From assembly GCF_030867145.1 (NCBI RefSeq), contig NC_134419.1:5545501-5609500 (forward strand): a DNA stretch of 64,000 nt, read 5' to 3'. The translations under genes and the position numbers were made by a program. This document shows positions 63,438 through 64,000 of this stretch, piece by piece; position 1 is the first letter of the stretch, and each line of letters starts with the position of its first letter. Source of the stretch: Opisthocomus hoazin (lineage: Eukaryota > Chordata > Aves > Opisthocomiformes > Opisthocomidae). A model generated the notes under the pieces. The model was not told the origin of the DNA. It did no database searches and saw nothing but the letters and a program-made list of their open reading frames with translations.

Positions 63438-64000
63438 TGCTTTTCCATATGTAAGTGTTTGTTATAGGGTAGCTGCAAAGCAAAGCTTTAGGCTTCAGGA
63501 CGCCGTGGGCCAAGCACTGGTAGAAGCAGCACAGAACCCACCGGACTCCAAAACGATGCGGTAAATCATTGACGACGGCACAGATCAAATCACAAAGGAT
63601 CAGGACACACCCCCAGAGGCCTTTGGCCTTTTGGAAACAAATTCCCAGTTTTCTGGCAAGGGAATATATTAAACTGTGCAACTGTTCCCACATTAAAGTC
63701 AATCAAGTCCTATTGCAGCAGCGCGTTTCTTGTCCACGCTGAACCCTCCTTTTAATTTGAAGGAGGAGGAAACTCATTTTATTTCCCACAGTGACTTACT
63801 TAACTGTAATTTTGGTGCATCTGGTTGCTGACCAGGGAAAAGCTTCCCAGTACAGCAAATTGAAGATTATTATAAAATTGTGTTACAAGGAACACGTACC
63901 TTCCAGATACGTCAAGGACCTGCTAATTCAGCTCCTTCCCATTGCCGTCCCCGCAAGACACTGTCCCATTGCCAAAGCTGATGTGAGTTATCACCTGGCT
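63438..64000. promoter_or_regulatory. C8A: C8A upstream region (5' UTR and presumed promoter)
   Basis: Sequence 5' of the C8A start on the minus strand. A TATA-like CTATAAC lies about 30 bp before the ATG, too close to be the core promoter of an mRNA with a normal leader; a CTTTGCAG just upstream could be an acceptor joining a distal 5' UTR exon. Transcription start cannot be placed. The gene is expected to be liver-expressed, but no HNF site is convincing by eye. Confidence 0.35.

Noticed and set aside
63286-63702. 138-codon minus-strand frame at the right end
   Set aside because: It covers C8A exon 1 in the wrong frame, runs through the GTAAGT donor into intron, and matches no protein I know.
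1-64000. CRISPR arrays, operons, bacterial promoters, tRNA or rRNA genes
   Set aside because: None seen; intron-exon structure and CR1/LTR content show vertebrate nuclear DNA.

Overview
This is vertebrate, almost certainly avian, genomic DNA. Genes are split into short exons with GT..AG introns. The interspersed repeats are CR1 LINE 3' ends of the bird type, and there is a solo LTR resembling the TguLTR5 group known from neoavian birds. No prokaryotic, organellar, CRISPR, tRNA or rRNA feature was recognised.

The window holds two complete protein-coding genes, both rebuilt here exon by exon with phases that match throughout. C8B (complement component C8 beta chain) is on the plus strand, with 12 coding exons from 19047 to 37563 (600 codons plus stop). 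C8A (complement component C8 alpha chain) is on the minus strand, with 11 coding exons from 63437 down to 44434 (599 codons plus stop). They are tail to tail, with about 6.9 kb between stop codons. This is the same convergent arrangement as in mammals. Both products have the terminal-complement layout: signal peptide and propeptide, TSP1, LDL-receptor class A, MACPF pore-forming domain, EGF-like segment, TSP1. They act together in plasma: C8 beta docks onto C5b-7, and C8 alpha (disulfide-linked to C8 gamma, encoded elsewhere) begins membrane insertion before C9 joins the membrane attack complex.

Layout: 1-19046 is intergenic DNA upstream of C8B, with a solo LTR (2100-2691, perfect 5-bp target-site duplication), CR1 fragments (3874-4141, 16995-17340) and homopolymer tracts. 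No coding exon could be identified there with confidence; DAB1 is the expected neighbour from vertebrate synteny, but none of its exons was seen. 19047-37563 is C8B, with a CR1 copy in intron 7 and a possible older LINE relic in intron 11. 37564-44433 is the convergent intergenic spacer, with a CR1 copy in the opposite orientation. 44434-63437 is C8A, with several degraded ancient repeats in its introns. 63438-64000 is C8A upstream sequence.

The clearest structural result is the near-identical exon architecture of the two paralogs. Coding exons 1-5 sum to 696 nt in both, exon 7 is 241 nt in both, exon 8 is 129 nt in both and the last exon is 152 nt in both. The single 223-nt exon 10 of C8A equals C8B exons 10 plus 11 (154 + 69). 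I found no convincing undescribed system; the less ordinary observations are listed as findings with their limits.
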